Assembly (NCBI RefSeq): GCF_003752175.1
Contig: NZ_RJVF01000010.1
Coordinates: forward strand, 310,001 to 374,000
Source: Comamonas sp. BIGb0124
GTDB taxonomy: Bacteria > Pseudomonadota > Gammaproteobacteria > Burkholderiales > Burkholderiaceae_C
Length of the DNA: 64,000 bases
Direction: 5' to 3'
The translations under genes and the position numbers were made by a program. Shown here piece by piece: positions 53,129-61,554 of this stretch; within the stretch, counting starts at the first letter, position 1, and every line of letters starts with the position of its first letter. A model generated the notes under the pieces. It saw nothing but the letters and a program-made list of their open reading frames with translations. It had not been told where the DNA came from and searched no databases.

Positions 53129-55159
53129 TCAGGCCATGCCCTGGTGCCGCAGCAGTGCGTCGATGCGGGGTTCGCGACCGCGGAAGGCCTTGAAGGACTC
53201 CATCGCCGGACGGCTGCCGCCAGCCTCGAGTATGGCCTCGCGGTAGCGCTGGCCGGTGGCCGGGTCGTGCGCGCCGTCGCTGCCCTGGGTCTCCTCGAAG
53301 GCGGCATAGGCATCGGCGCTCAGCACCTCGGCCCACTTGTAGCTGTAATAGCCTGCGGCATAGCCGCCCGCGAAGATGTGGCTGAAGGTATGCGGCGTGC
53401 GGCTGTAGGCGGGCGGCTGCAGCACCGAGACTTCCTCGCGCACTTCGGCCAGCACCGCCATGAAGTCCTGTCCGGGCTTCTGTTCGCCGTGCAGCAGCAT
53501 GTCGAACAGCGAGAACTCGACCTGGCGGAGGGTCTGCATGCCGCTCTGGAAGTTCTTGGCCGCCAACATCTTGTCGTACAGCGCGCGGGGCAGGGGTTCG
53601 CCGGTTTCCGCATGGGCGGTCATGTGGCGCAGCACCTCCCATTCCCAGCAGAAGTTTTCCATGAACTGGCTCGGCAGCTCCACGGCGTCCCACTCCACGC
53701 CGCTGATGCCGGAGACATCGCGTTCGTTGACCTGCGTGAGCATGTGATGCAGGCCGTGACCGAACTCGTGGAACAGGGTGGTCACGTCGTCGTGCGTGAG
53801 CAGCGGGGGCCGGCCGCCCACGCTTTCGGAGAAATTGCACACCAGGTGGGCCACGGGCGTCTGCAGATGGCCGTTGTCCGGGCGCAGCCAGCGCGTGCGC
53901 ACGTCGTCCATCCAGGCTCCGCCGCGCTTGCCCTTGCGTGCACCCGGATCGAGGTAGAACTGGCCGACCCGCTCGCCTGCGCGCTCGATGCGGTAGAACT
54001 CCACGCTGGGGTGCCACACCGGCGCCTGGTCGCGGCGGATGGCGACGCCGAACAGGGTCTCGACGATCTTGAAGAGGCCGGCAAGCACCTTGGGGGCCGG
54101 GAAGTAGAGCTTGACCTCCTGGTCGCTGAAGCTGTAGCGGGCTTCCTTGAGCTTTTCTCCGACGTAGGGCCAATCCCAGGGCTGGGGATCCGGCAGGCCG
54201 AGCTCCTGAGCGGCGAATTCGCGCAGGTCGGCCAGATCCTGCAGCGCATAGGGACGGGCGCGGGTGGCGAGGTCGCGCAGGAACGTGATCACCTGCTCAG
54301 GCGATTCGGCCATCTTGGGCACGACCGAGACCGTGGCGAAGTCGGGATAACCCAGCAACTGCGCTTCCTCGTGGCGCAGGGCCAGGATCTCGCGCACGAT
54401 GGCCGTGTTGTCGAACTTCACGGCGTCGCCTTCGGCCAGCTCGCTGGCGCGGGTGGCATAGGCACGATAGAGCGTTTCGCGCAGCGCACTCGAACGGGCA
54501 TATTGCATCACCGGCAGGTAGCTGGGGAGCTTGAGCGTGAACTTGTAGCCTTCGCGGCCATCGGCCTTGGCGCCTTCCGCGGCGGCCTCGAGCGCGTCGC
54601 CCGGGATGCCCTCGACCTCGGACTCTCCGGCGTAATGGGCGTAGGCATCGGTCGAGTCGAGGGCGTTCTCGCTGAACTTCTGCGTCAGCTCGGCCATGCG
54701 GTCCTGGATCTGGGCGTAGCGGGTGCGGGCTTCGCCCTGCAGCTCGGCGCCCGAGAGCACGAAGCCCCGGATGGCATTCTTGTGGGCCTGGCGCTGTTCG
54801 GGCGTGAGCGCGGCGGGGTCCATGGCCTTGTACTTGGCGTACAGGCGTTCGTCGGCACCCATCTGGGTCCAGAACTCCGACACCTGCGGCATCACGGCGT
54901 TGTAAGCATTGCGCAGTTCGGGCGTGTCGGCGACCGATTTGAGGTGGCCGACCGCCCCCCAGGCGACACCCAGGCGTTCGGTGGCCACGTCCAGCACCTT
55001 GGCGATGGCTTTCCAGTCGGCCGGGAAGGCCGGATCGGCCACGGTTTCCTGGGCCGCACGGGCCTCGGCCAGCAGTTGCGTGATGGCCGGCTCGACGTGT
55101 TCCGGGCGGATCCGGTCGAACAGGGGGAGGTCGGAGAAGTCGGTCAAGGGATTGGTCAT
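53129..55159 (-). CDS. prlC: Oligopeptidase A (M3 family)
   Basis: 676 residues. Zinc motif His464-Glu465-x-x-His468 (HEFGH) in TTLFHEFGHGLHHML, plus the C-terminal FAGGYAAGYYSYKWAEVLSADAYAAFEE segment of thimet-like metallopeptidases. It cleaves short peptides, including signal-peptide remains, in the cytoplasm. No signal peptide is present. Upstream, 55160-55374 holds no gene but includes a tRNA-like sequence discussed separately. Confidence 0.95.
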   Translation of the reverse strand: MTNPLTDFSDLPLFDRIRPEHVEPAITQLLAEARAAQETVADPAFPADWKAIAKVLDVATERLGVAWGAVGHLKSVADTPELRNAYNAVMPQVSEFWTQMGADERLYAKYKAMDPAALTPEQRQAHKNAIRGFVLSGAELQGEARTRYAQIQDRMAELTQKFSENALDSTDAYAHYAGESEVEGIPGDALEAAAEGAKADGREGYKFTLKLPSYLPVMQYARSSALRETLYRAYATRASELAEGDAVKFDNTAIVREILALRHEEAQLLGYPDFATVSVVPKMAESPEQVITFLRDLATRARPYALQDLADLREFAAQELGLPDPQPWDWPYVGEKLKEARYSFSDQEVKLYFPAPKVLAGLFKIVETLFGVAIRRDQAPVWHPSVEFYRIERAGERVGQFYLDPGARKGKRGGAWMDDVRTRWLRPDNGHLQTPVAHLVCNFSESVGGRPPLLTHDDVTTLFHEFGHGLHHMLTQVNERDVSGISGVEWDAVELPSQFMENFCWEWEVLRHMTAHAETGEPLPRALYDKMLAAKNFQSGMQTLRQVEFSLFDMLLHGEQKPGQDFMAVLAEVREEVSVLQPPAYSRTPHTFSHIFAGGYAAGYYSYKWAEVLSADAYAAFEETQGSDGAHDPATGQRYREAILEAGGSRPAMESFKAFRGREPRIDALLRHQGMA

Positions 55160-55374
55160 GGCATCCTAGTTGGCGGCGGTGCCGCGCATGTCAAGTCACT
55201 CGGGTTTGACTGTACGGGAAATCGGCGCGCCTTCGGCCTTTGGCGCGCTATTGGCCCGATAGCCGGATGGGGTGGCCCATGGCCGACGTCCCTGGGGGGC
55301 GATTGTCATGGCCGGGTCATCAGGGTTTTGCAAGGTAGCGGGTGGTTCGAATCCAACCCCCCAGAAATCCCATC

Positions 55375-57204
55375 ATGACCCACGACAAGAAAACCCCGTT
55401 GACCCATTGGCTGACATCGCCTGGCCTGGATGCCGGCGGCGACCTGCGCGCGCCGCGTGCAGGTGAACACGGTCCGAGCCGCCGGCAGTTCGTGCGGGCG
55501 CTGGTACTGGGCATGACGGTGAGCGGCGCTCTGGCCGCATGCGGCGGCAGCGATGGCGACGACGAACCGGCCGGCGGTGGCGATACGGGCGGAGGCGGCA
55601 CGCCGGTACCCGAGGTCGCTTTCCATTTCGGGGTGGCCAGCGGCGACCCTCTGGCCGACCGCGTCATGCTGTGGACGCAGGTCAGCAGCGACCAGGATGT
55701 GGACCTGCCCGTCGGCTGGCAAGTGGCCGAGGACGAATCCTTCACGCGGATCGTCAGCGAGGGCAGCGTCATCGCCACCGCCGCATCGGGCTATACCGTG
55801 AAAGTGGATGCGCAAGGCCTCTCCGCGGGCCGGGATTACTGCTATCGGTTCACCAGCCATGGCGTGCAGTCGATCGTGGGCCGCACCCGCACGCTGCCGG
55901 CCGGCTCGGTTCAGCAGGCCCGGCTGGCGGTGTTCTCGTGCTCCAACTATCCCGCCGGCTACTTCAACGTGTACGCCGAGGCCGCCCGCCGCCGGGATTT
56001 CGACGTCGCGGTGCATCTGGGCGACTACATCTATGAGTACAGCCGGGACGGTTATGCATCCGGCGAGGCCGAGGCGCTGGGCCGCCTGTCGCTGCCTGCG
56101 CACGAGATCCTGACCCTGGTGGATTACCGCGAGCGTCATGCGCAGTACCGGTCGGATGCCGATCTGCAGGCCTTGCATGCCGTGGTGCCCATGATCGCCG
56201 TGTGGGACGACCACGAGATCAGCAACGACACCTGGATGGCTGGCGCCGAGAACCACGATACGGCCACCGAAGGCGATTTTGCGCTGCGCCGCGCCGCGGC
56301 CATCCAGGCCTATCACGAGTGGATGCCCACGCGTCTGCCCGATGCCGCCCAGCCCGATCGCATCTACCGCAGCTTTGCTTTCGGCGACCTGCTGGCACTG
56401 CACATGCTCGACACACGCGTGGTGGGCCGCGAACAGCAATTGGATTACGCGGACTACATCGGCGCCGGCGGCATCGACGCCCAGGCCTTCGTGGCCGACG
56501 TGGGGCGTGCCGACCGGCAACTGATGGGAACGGCCCAGACCCGGTGGCTGCAGCAGCAGATGACGGCATCGACCGCCACCTGGCAGGTACTGGGTCAGCA
56601 GGTGCTGATGGCGCGCATGCAGGTGCCGGCGCCCTTGCTGATGAATTTCACCGATCCGACCACGGGCGTGAGCGTGACGGCCTATGCCGCCATCGTGGCC
56701 AAGGCGCAATCGAATCCCGGGGCGCTGACGCCCGCGGAGCTGGCCGTGCTGCAGGCCCCCTCCATCCCTTACAACCTGGATGCCTGGGACGGTTACCAGG
56801 CCGCGCGGGAAACGGTGCTGGGCATGGCCCGCGCGCTGGACAAGAATCTGGTGGTTCTGGCGGGAGACACCCACAACGCCTGGGCCAGCGATCTGCGCGA
56901 TCTGGCCGGAAATGCCGTGGGCGTGGAATTCGCCACGTCGTCCGTGAGCTCGCCGGGCTTCGAGCAGTACCTGGCCAGCGTGCCGCCCCAGCAACTGGCG
57001 CCCATGCTGGTGCAGCTCATCGAGACACTGCGTTACTGCGACACCTCGCGCCGAGGCTACATGCGGGTGGTGGCCAGCCCCGAACAGTGCCGGGCGGAGT
57101 GGATCTATGTCGACACGGTGACCCGCCGGACCTTCACGGCCAGCGTGGGACAGGTCGCGACCACGCAGGCGGGCTCGCACGTCCTCTCGCTGGCAGCGGC
57201 CTGA
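55375..57204 (+). CDS. phoD: PhoD-like alkaline phosphatase, Tat-exported lipoprotein
   Basis: 609 residues from the ATG at 55375; no clear Shine-Dalgarno is seen. Unusually long N-region, then a twin-arginine motif SRRQFV (35-40), a hydrophobic stretch and a lipobox LAAC with Cys56, followed by a Gly/Asp-rich linker. The PhoD metallophosphatase domain shows VFSCSNYPAGYFNVYAEA, HLGDYIYEYS, AVWDDHEISNDTW and LAGDTHNAWASDL. It would release phosphate from phosphodiesters or monoesters at the cell surface with Ca/Fe. It converges on folD across ten bases. Confidence 0.88.
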   Translation: MTHDKKTPLTHWLTSPGLDAGGDLRAPRAGEHGPSRRQFVRALVLGMTVSGALAACGGSDGDDEPAGGGDTGGGGTPVPEVAFHFGVASGDPLADRVMLWTQVSSDQDVDLPVGWQVAEDESFTRIVSEGSVIATAASGYTVKVDAQGLSAGRDYCYRFTSHGVQSIVGRTRTLPAGSVQQARLAVFSCSNYPAGYFNVYAEAARRRDFDVAVHLGDYIYEYSRDGYASGEAEALGRLSLPAHEILTLVDYRERHAQYRSDADLQALHAVVPMIAVWDDHEISNDTWMAGAENHDTATEGDFALRRAAAIQAYHEWMPTRLPDAAQPDRIYRSFAFGDLLALHMLDTRVVGREQQLDYADYIGAGGIDAQAFVADVGRADRQLMGTAQTRWLQQQMTASTATWQVLGQQVLMARMQVPAPLLMNFTDPTTGVSVTAYAAIVAKAQSNPGALTPAELAVLQAPSIPYNLDAWDGYQAARETVLGMARALDKNLVVLAGDTHNAWASDLRDLAGNAVGVEFATSSVSSPGFEQYLASVPPQQLAPMLVQLIETLRYCDTSRRGYMRVVASPEQCRAEWIYVDTVTRRTFTASVGQVATTQAGSHVLSLAAA

Positions 57205-57214
57205 GCCACGGGCC

Positions 57215-58069
57215 TCAGGCCTGCTGGGCGCGCTCTGCGGATTCGAGGGTGTTGACCAGCAGCATGGTGATGGTCATGGGGCCCACGCCGCCGGGCACGG
57301 GAGTGATGTAGCCGGCCACTTCCTTGACGCCGTCGAAGTCGACGTCGCCGCACAGCTTGCCTTCGTCGTTGCGGTTCATGCCGACGTCGATGACCACGGC
57401 GCCCGGCTTGACCATGTCGGCCGTCAGCACGTCGCGTTTGCCCACCGCGGCGACGATCACGTCGGCCTGCAGCGTCTGGGCCTTGAGATCGCGCGTGGCG
57501 CTGTGGCAGACGGTCACGGTGGCGTTCTTCTGCAGCAGCATCAGCGCCATCGGCTTGCCCACGATGTTCGAGCGGCCGATGACCACTGCATGCTTGCCGC
57601 GCAGGTCGTAACCGATGGATTCGAGCATCTTCATGCAGCCGTAGGGCGTGCAGGGCCAGAAGCCCGGTGTGCCGGTCATCAGTGCGCCGGCGCTGGCGAT
57701 GTGGAAACCGTCGACGTCCTTGGCCGGCGAGATGGCTTCGATCACCTTCTGCGCATCGATGTGGGCGGGCAGAGGCAACTGCACCAGAATGCCGTGGATG
57801 GTCGGGTCATTGTTCAGCGCATCCACGCGGGCCAGCAGTTCGGCTTCGGTCAGGGTGGCGTCGTATTTTTCGAGCACGGAATGCAGGCCGTTGTCTTCGC
57901 AGGCCTTGACCTTGTTGCGGACATAGACCTGGGAGGCCGGGTTGTCGCCCACCAGAACCACGGCCAGGCCGGGCGTCATGCCCTGGGCCTTGAGGCGCGC
58001 GGCGCGTGTGGCGACCTCGGCGCGAAGCTGGGTGGAAAGGGCGTTGCCGTTGATGAGCTGTGCGGTCAT
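57215..58069 (-). CDS. folD: Bifunctional methylenetetrahydrofolate dehydrogenase/cyclohydrolase
   Basis: 284 residues. Catalytic Tyr49-Lys53 motif in [23 protein letters not shown], the [13 protein letters not shown] segment, [15 protein letters not shown] for NADP binding and the late [15 protein letters not shown]. It interconverts methylene-, methenyl- and 10-formyl-THF. A terminator 20-60 bp upstream isolates it from the two-component genes. fau at 24325 serves the same pool. Confidence 0.98.
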   Translation of the reverse strand: MTAQLINGNALSTQLRAEVATRAARLKAQGMTPGLAVVLVGDNPASQVYVRNKVKACEDNGLHSVLEKYDATLTEAELLARVDALNNDPTIHGILVQLPLPAHIDAQKVIEAISPAKDVDGFHIASAGALMTGTPGFWPCTPYGCMKMLESIGYDLRGKHAVVIGRSNIVGKPMALMLLQKNATVTVCHSATRDLKAQTLQADVIVAAVGKRDVLTADMVKPGAVVIDVGMNRNDEGKLCGDVDFDGVKEVAGYITPVPGGVGPMTITMLLVNTLESAERAQQA

Positions 58070-58090
58070 ATGCAGTGCGTGCGGTATCGG

Positions 58091-58129
58091 GAAAAAAGAA
58101 AACGCCCGTAGCCTGCTGTACTACGGGCG
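58091..58129 (-). terminator. Rho-independent terminator of the two-component operon
   Basis: On the minus strand, CGCCCGTAG (58121-58129) and CTACGGGCG (58103-58111) form a perfect 9-bp stem followed by a T-rich tract (58092-58102). It is 20 bp past the response-regulator stop and 22 bp before folD. Confidence 0.85.
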
Positions 58130-58148
58130 ATGGGTCGGGAGCGGAGGC

Positions 58149-58775
58149 TCAGGCCTTGGCGCTGGTCTGTCCGAGTGCGATCTTGAGCAGGTCGGCCACG
58201 GTGTTGGCGCCCAGCTTTTCCATGATGTTGGCGCGATGCGCCTCCACGGTCTTGATGCTGATGTTGAGGTCGTCGGCGATCTGCTTGTTGAGGCGGCCGG
58301 CGACGATGCGCTCGAGCACCTGGGATTCGCGGCCGGTCAGCTTGGAGAGCAGCGCGTCGCGGCTGGCGGCCTGCTGGTAGTCGGAGAAGGCGTCGCGGGC
58401 CACGTCGAGCATGCGTTCGACCAGCAGCACCAGCTGTTCTTCCTTGAAGGGCTTCTGGATGAAGTCGAGCGCGCCCTTCTTCATGGTGTCCACGGCCATG
58501 GGCACATCGCCGTGGCCGGTGATGAACACGATGGGCAGCGGCGACTTGCGCTCGAGCAGCTTGTCCTGCAGTTCGAGACCGCTCATGCCGTCCATGCGGA
58601 TGTCGACCAGCAGGCAGGCGACTTCGCGTGGGTCGTAGCGCGAGAGAAAACTTTCTGCCGAATCGAAGCAGCGCACCCTGTAGTCCTTGCCTTCGAGCAG
58701 CCATTGCAGCGAGTCGCGCACGGCCTCGTCGTCGTCCACCACATAGATGGTGCCTTTCTTCGGAATCACGCTCAT
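58149..58775 (-). CDS. FixJ-family response regulator
   Basis: 208 residues. The receiver domain has acidic pocket Asp14-Asp16, phospho-acceptor Asp58 (LLVDIRMDGMSG), Thr86 and Lys108. A LuxR-type helix-turn-helix occupies about residues 140-205 (LTGRESQVLERIVAGRLNKQIADDLNISIKTVEAHR). It starts with an ATGA overlap after the sensor kinase gene. The unit diverges from aceE across 239 bp, so control of the pyruvate dehydrogenase genes is a reasonable guess. Confidence 0.9.
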   Translation of the reverse strand: MSVIPKKGTIYVVDDDEAVRDSLQWLLEGKDYRVRCFDSAESFLSRYDPREVACLLVDIRMDGMSGLELQDKLLERKSPLPIVFITGHGDVPMAVDTMKKGALDFIQKPFKEEQLVLLVERMLDVARDAFSDYQQAASRDALLSKLTGRESQVLERIVAGRLNKQIADDLNISIKTVEAHRANIMEKLGANTVADLLKIALGQTSAKA

Positions 58776-61315
58776 ACGATTACCTCATCCTCTGATGTGT
58801 CGTCAAAATCGGTAGCACTCGCCACTGGGAGCCAGAAGCTGAAGCGGCTGCCTGTGATGTCTGGGCCATTGTAGATGTTATCGGCCTGCAACCTGCCCTG
58901 ATGGGATTCCACGATGGTACGACACAGTTTGAGTCCGATGCCCATGCCTTCCTCCTTGGTGGTGAAAAAGGCATCGAAAATCTGCGACATGATTTCGGCC
59001 GGAAGACCCGGGCCGGAATCGCGTACCGAGAACTCGATGACGTCGCGGCCTTCGATCTGGCGCGGGACGACGCGCAGCTCGACGTTGCGCTGGGTGCTGG
59101 GCTTGCCGGCCTGGTCGATGGCTTCGCCGGCATTCTTGATCAGGTTGATCAGCACCTGCTCGATCAGGATCGGATCGGCCATGACCCGGGGCAGGCGTGC
59201 CGCCACGTAGTGGCTGAGCCTGACGTTGCGCCGGCGCAGTTCGAGTTCGGCGAGCTCGAGGGCTTCGCCGACGATCACGTCGACGGCCGACAACGTGCGG
59301 TTGGGCTCGCTGCGTTTGACGAAGGCGCGGATGCGCTGGATGATCTGGCCGGCCCGATGCGCCTGGTGCGAGGTCTTCTCGAGCGCCTTGGTGAGGTCGT
59401 CCTCGGTGAGCTGCTGGCTGCGCAGGCGCGAGAGCATGCCGTTGCAGTAGTTGCTGATGGCCGCCAGCGGCTGGTTGAGCTCGTGGGCCACCGACGAGGC
59501 CATTTCGCCCATGGTGATCAGCCGGTTGGCCGACTCGGCGCGTTCGGCCTGCCGCGCCGCCTGCTCCTCGGCATGGCGGCGCGCGGTGATGTCCGAAGCG
59601 ATCACCATCTGCGCCAGCCGCCCGTCCACCCAACTCAGGTAACGCGAGCGGATTTCCAGCCACTTGTCGAGCTCGGCGACGTAGATCTCGGCACTGCCGC
59701 TCTGGGCCGAGGTGAGCTCGTCCGTGGGCAGGCCGGCAAAGCTGTCGACCTCGTCGAGCGACTCGTCGTGCGCACCGGCGCCTGTCATGCCGGCCTGCGC
59801 CACCATGTCGAGATGGCCCTTGGTCTGCGTGCCGAACCATTGCCGGTAGAGCTTGTTGGCGAACAGCAGTTCGGTGCTGCCCAGCGGGGCGACCGACACC
59901 GAGGCGTCGAGCGCCTCGAGCACTGTGGTGAAGCGCTGGTAAGAGGCCGAGAGCTGTTCCCGGATGCGGTTGGGCTCGGTGATGTCGGTCATCGAGGTCA
60001 TCCAGCCGCCCTGCGCGCCCTGCGGATCGATCAGCGGCGAGACGTACATCCGTGCATCGAACAGCGTGCCGTTCTTGCGTTTGACGCGCACCTGGAAACC
60101 GCCCGGGCTGAAATGCCCGCTGAGCTCGTCCTGCAGGCGGGCGCTGAGCAGTTCGCGGTCCTGCTCGGGCCAGTGCGGGAAAGGGGCCGTCTGGCCGACC
60201 AGTTCGTTCTCGTCCCATCCCGTCATCTGGCAGAAAGCGGGGTTCACATAACTGATGCGGCCCTGCATGTCCATGGCACGCAGGCCGATGCGCATCGAGT
60301 TTTCCATGGCGCGGCGGAAGTTGGTCTCGGCGATCAGCGCGCGCTGGGCCTGCTGGCGCCGGCGCATGTGGCGCCAGTTGGCCAGCAGTGCCCACACCGT
60401 CAGGGCACTGAGCGCGCACACCATCCAGAACAGGCCGCTGCCGACCACGTTGAGCGAGGTGCGGTACATCTGTGCGCGCACCTGCAGCGTGTCGCCCACG
60501 GGGTAGACCGGGGCCATGTATTCGCTGCTGGGGTTGATCCAGGGCAGCAGCGATTGCGCGTTGGCGGGAATCGGCGCGCCCGCCAGCAACTGATCCTTGT
60601 CGTCGAGCAGCGTGATGGCGTAGCGGGTGCCGACGTCGCTCGAGACCGAGAACGGCAGCATGCGTTCGATCGCGTACTCGACCACCAGTGCGCCGGTGAC
60701 CTCGCCCTGCTCGAAGACGGGGATCTGCAGTTGCATGGTCGCGAGGTGGCTTTCGGGCCGGCTCTTGTAGGGCGCCGAGTAGACGGGCTGGCGCAGCTGC
60801 CGGATCTCGCTGAAGGTCTGTGCGGTCTGGGGCAGGGCGCTGATGTCCTCCAGGGTCTGGCCGTAGGCACGGGTGCTGTAGGACATGTGACCGGCGATGA
60901 CGTGGCGCGCATTGTCGATCCACAGCACGGTTTGCAGTTCGGGGTATTTCTGGGCATAGGCCAGCGCCTGCGCCCTGAAGAAATCGACCTGTGCCGGTAT
61001 GTCGGGCTGCTCCTGCAGCTCGCGTGCGCTGCGGATGAACTGCTCCTGCTGTTCGACCAGGCGCAGGCGGATCTGCTGGCGCATGGTCTCGACGTCGCGG
61101 ATCACGGTCTCCTGGCCGCGCGAGATTTCCTCGGCTCTCAAGTAGAAGAAGGCGGCGGAGATGGCGGCCAGGAACAGCAGCACGGCCCCCAGCGGGGCCA
61201 GGACCATGTAGCGGTCCTGTCGCGAAGGTGACTGGCTTTCCCACCAGCGATCGATGCTGCTGCGGGCGGTTGCGGCCAACAAGCTGGGGTTGAGTGTTTT
61301 GATTGGATTGGGCAT
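58772..61315 (-). CDS. PAS-domain sensor histidine kinase (DctB/FixL-like)
   Basis: 847 residues from the ATG at 61315 (MPNPIKTLN). Transmembrane helices at about 38-58 and 290-313 enclose a large periplasmic sensor of about 230 residues. PAS domains (about 332-450 and 460-580) follow, then an H-box VAHELNQPLAAISNYC with His611, N-box VLINLIKNAGEAID (Asn728), G1 RDSGPGLP and G2 GMGIGLKLC. The ELNQP H-box is typical of the DctB/FixL group. It would sense an external carboxylate-like ligand and phosphorylate the coupled FixJ-type regulator. Confidence 0.9.
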   Translation of the reverse strand: MPNPIKTLNPSLLAATARSSIDRWWESQSPSRQDRYMVLAPLGAVLLFLAAISAAFFYLRAEEISRGQETVIRDVETMRQQIRLRLVEQQEQFIRSARELQEQPDIPAQVDFFRAQALAYAQKYPELQTVLWIDNARHVIAGHMSYSTRAYGQTLEDISALPQTAQTFSEIRQLRQPVYSAPYKSRPESHLATMQLQIPVFEQGEVTGALVVEYAIERMLPFSVSSDVGTRYAITLLDDKDQLLAGAPIPANAQSLLPWINPSSEYMAPVYPVGDTLQVRAQMYRTSLNVVGSGLFWMVCALSALTVWALLANWRHMRRRQQAQRALIAETNFRRAMENSMRIGLRAMDMQGRISYVNPAFCQMTGWDENELVGQTAPFPHWPEQDRELLSARLQDELSGHFSPGGFQVRVKRKNGTLFDARMYVSPLIDPQGAQGGWMTSMTDITEPNRIREQLSASYQRFTTVLEALDASVSVAPLGSTELLFANKLYRQWFGTQTKGHLDMVAQAGMTGAGAHDESLDEVDSFAGLPTDELTSAQSGSAEIYVAELDKWLEIRSRYLSWVDGRLAQMVIASDITARRHAEEQAARQAERAESANRLITMGEMASSVAHELNQPLAAISNYCNGMLSRLRSQQLTEDDLTKALEKTSHQAHRAGQIIQRIRAFVKRSEPNRTLSAVDVIVGEALELAELELRRRNVRLSHYVAARLPRVMADPILIEQVLINLIKNAGEAIDQAGKPSTQRNVELRVVPRQIEGRDVIEFSVRDSGPGLPAEIMSQIFDAFFTTKEEGMGIGLKLCRTIVESHQGRLQADNIYNGPDITGSRFSFWLPVASATDFDDTSEDEVIV

Positions 61316-61554
61316 GGTATGGGGGAGGCGCAGGCAGAACGGCATGCCGTCCAGGGAGCGGAGGCCTGCAGTTCGGATTATCGTGAACTGCACAGGCGGC
61401 GCGGCCCCCATTGAACTGCAATTTATGCTGCGCTGCACCATGTGATTCCGCATTATGAGATTGAAGTTCACAGATTGGAAAGCTTCAAAAACTGTGAGAC
61501 ACTCCGCGGCGGACCATTTTCAACACCCACAATCGCTAGACCAAGGAGACATCC

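Noticed and set aside
55292-55364. Functional tRNA gene
   Set aside because: Acceptor and T-loop fit, but no 5-bp anticodon stem can be drawn and one T-stem pair mismatches. I list it only as a possible remnant.
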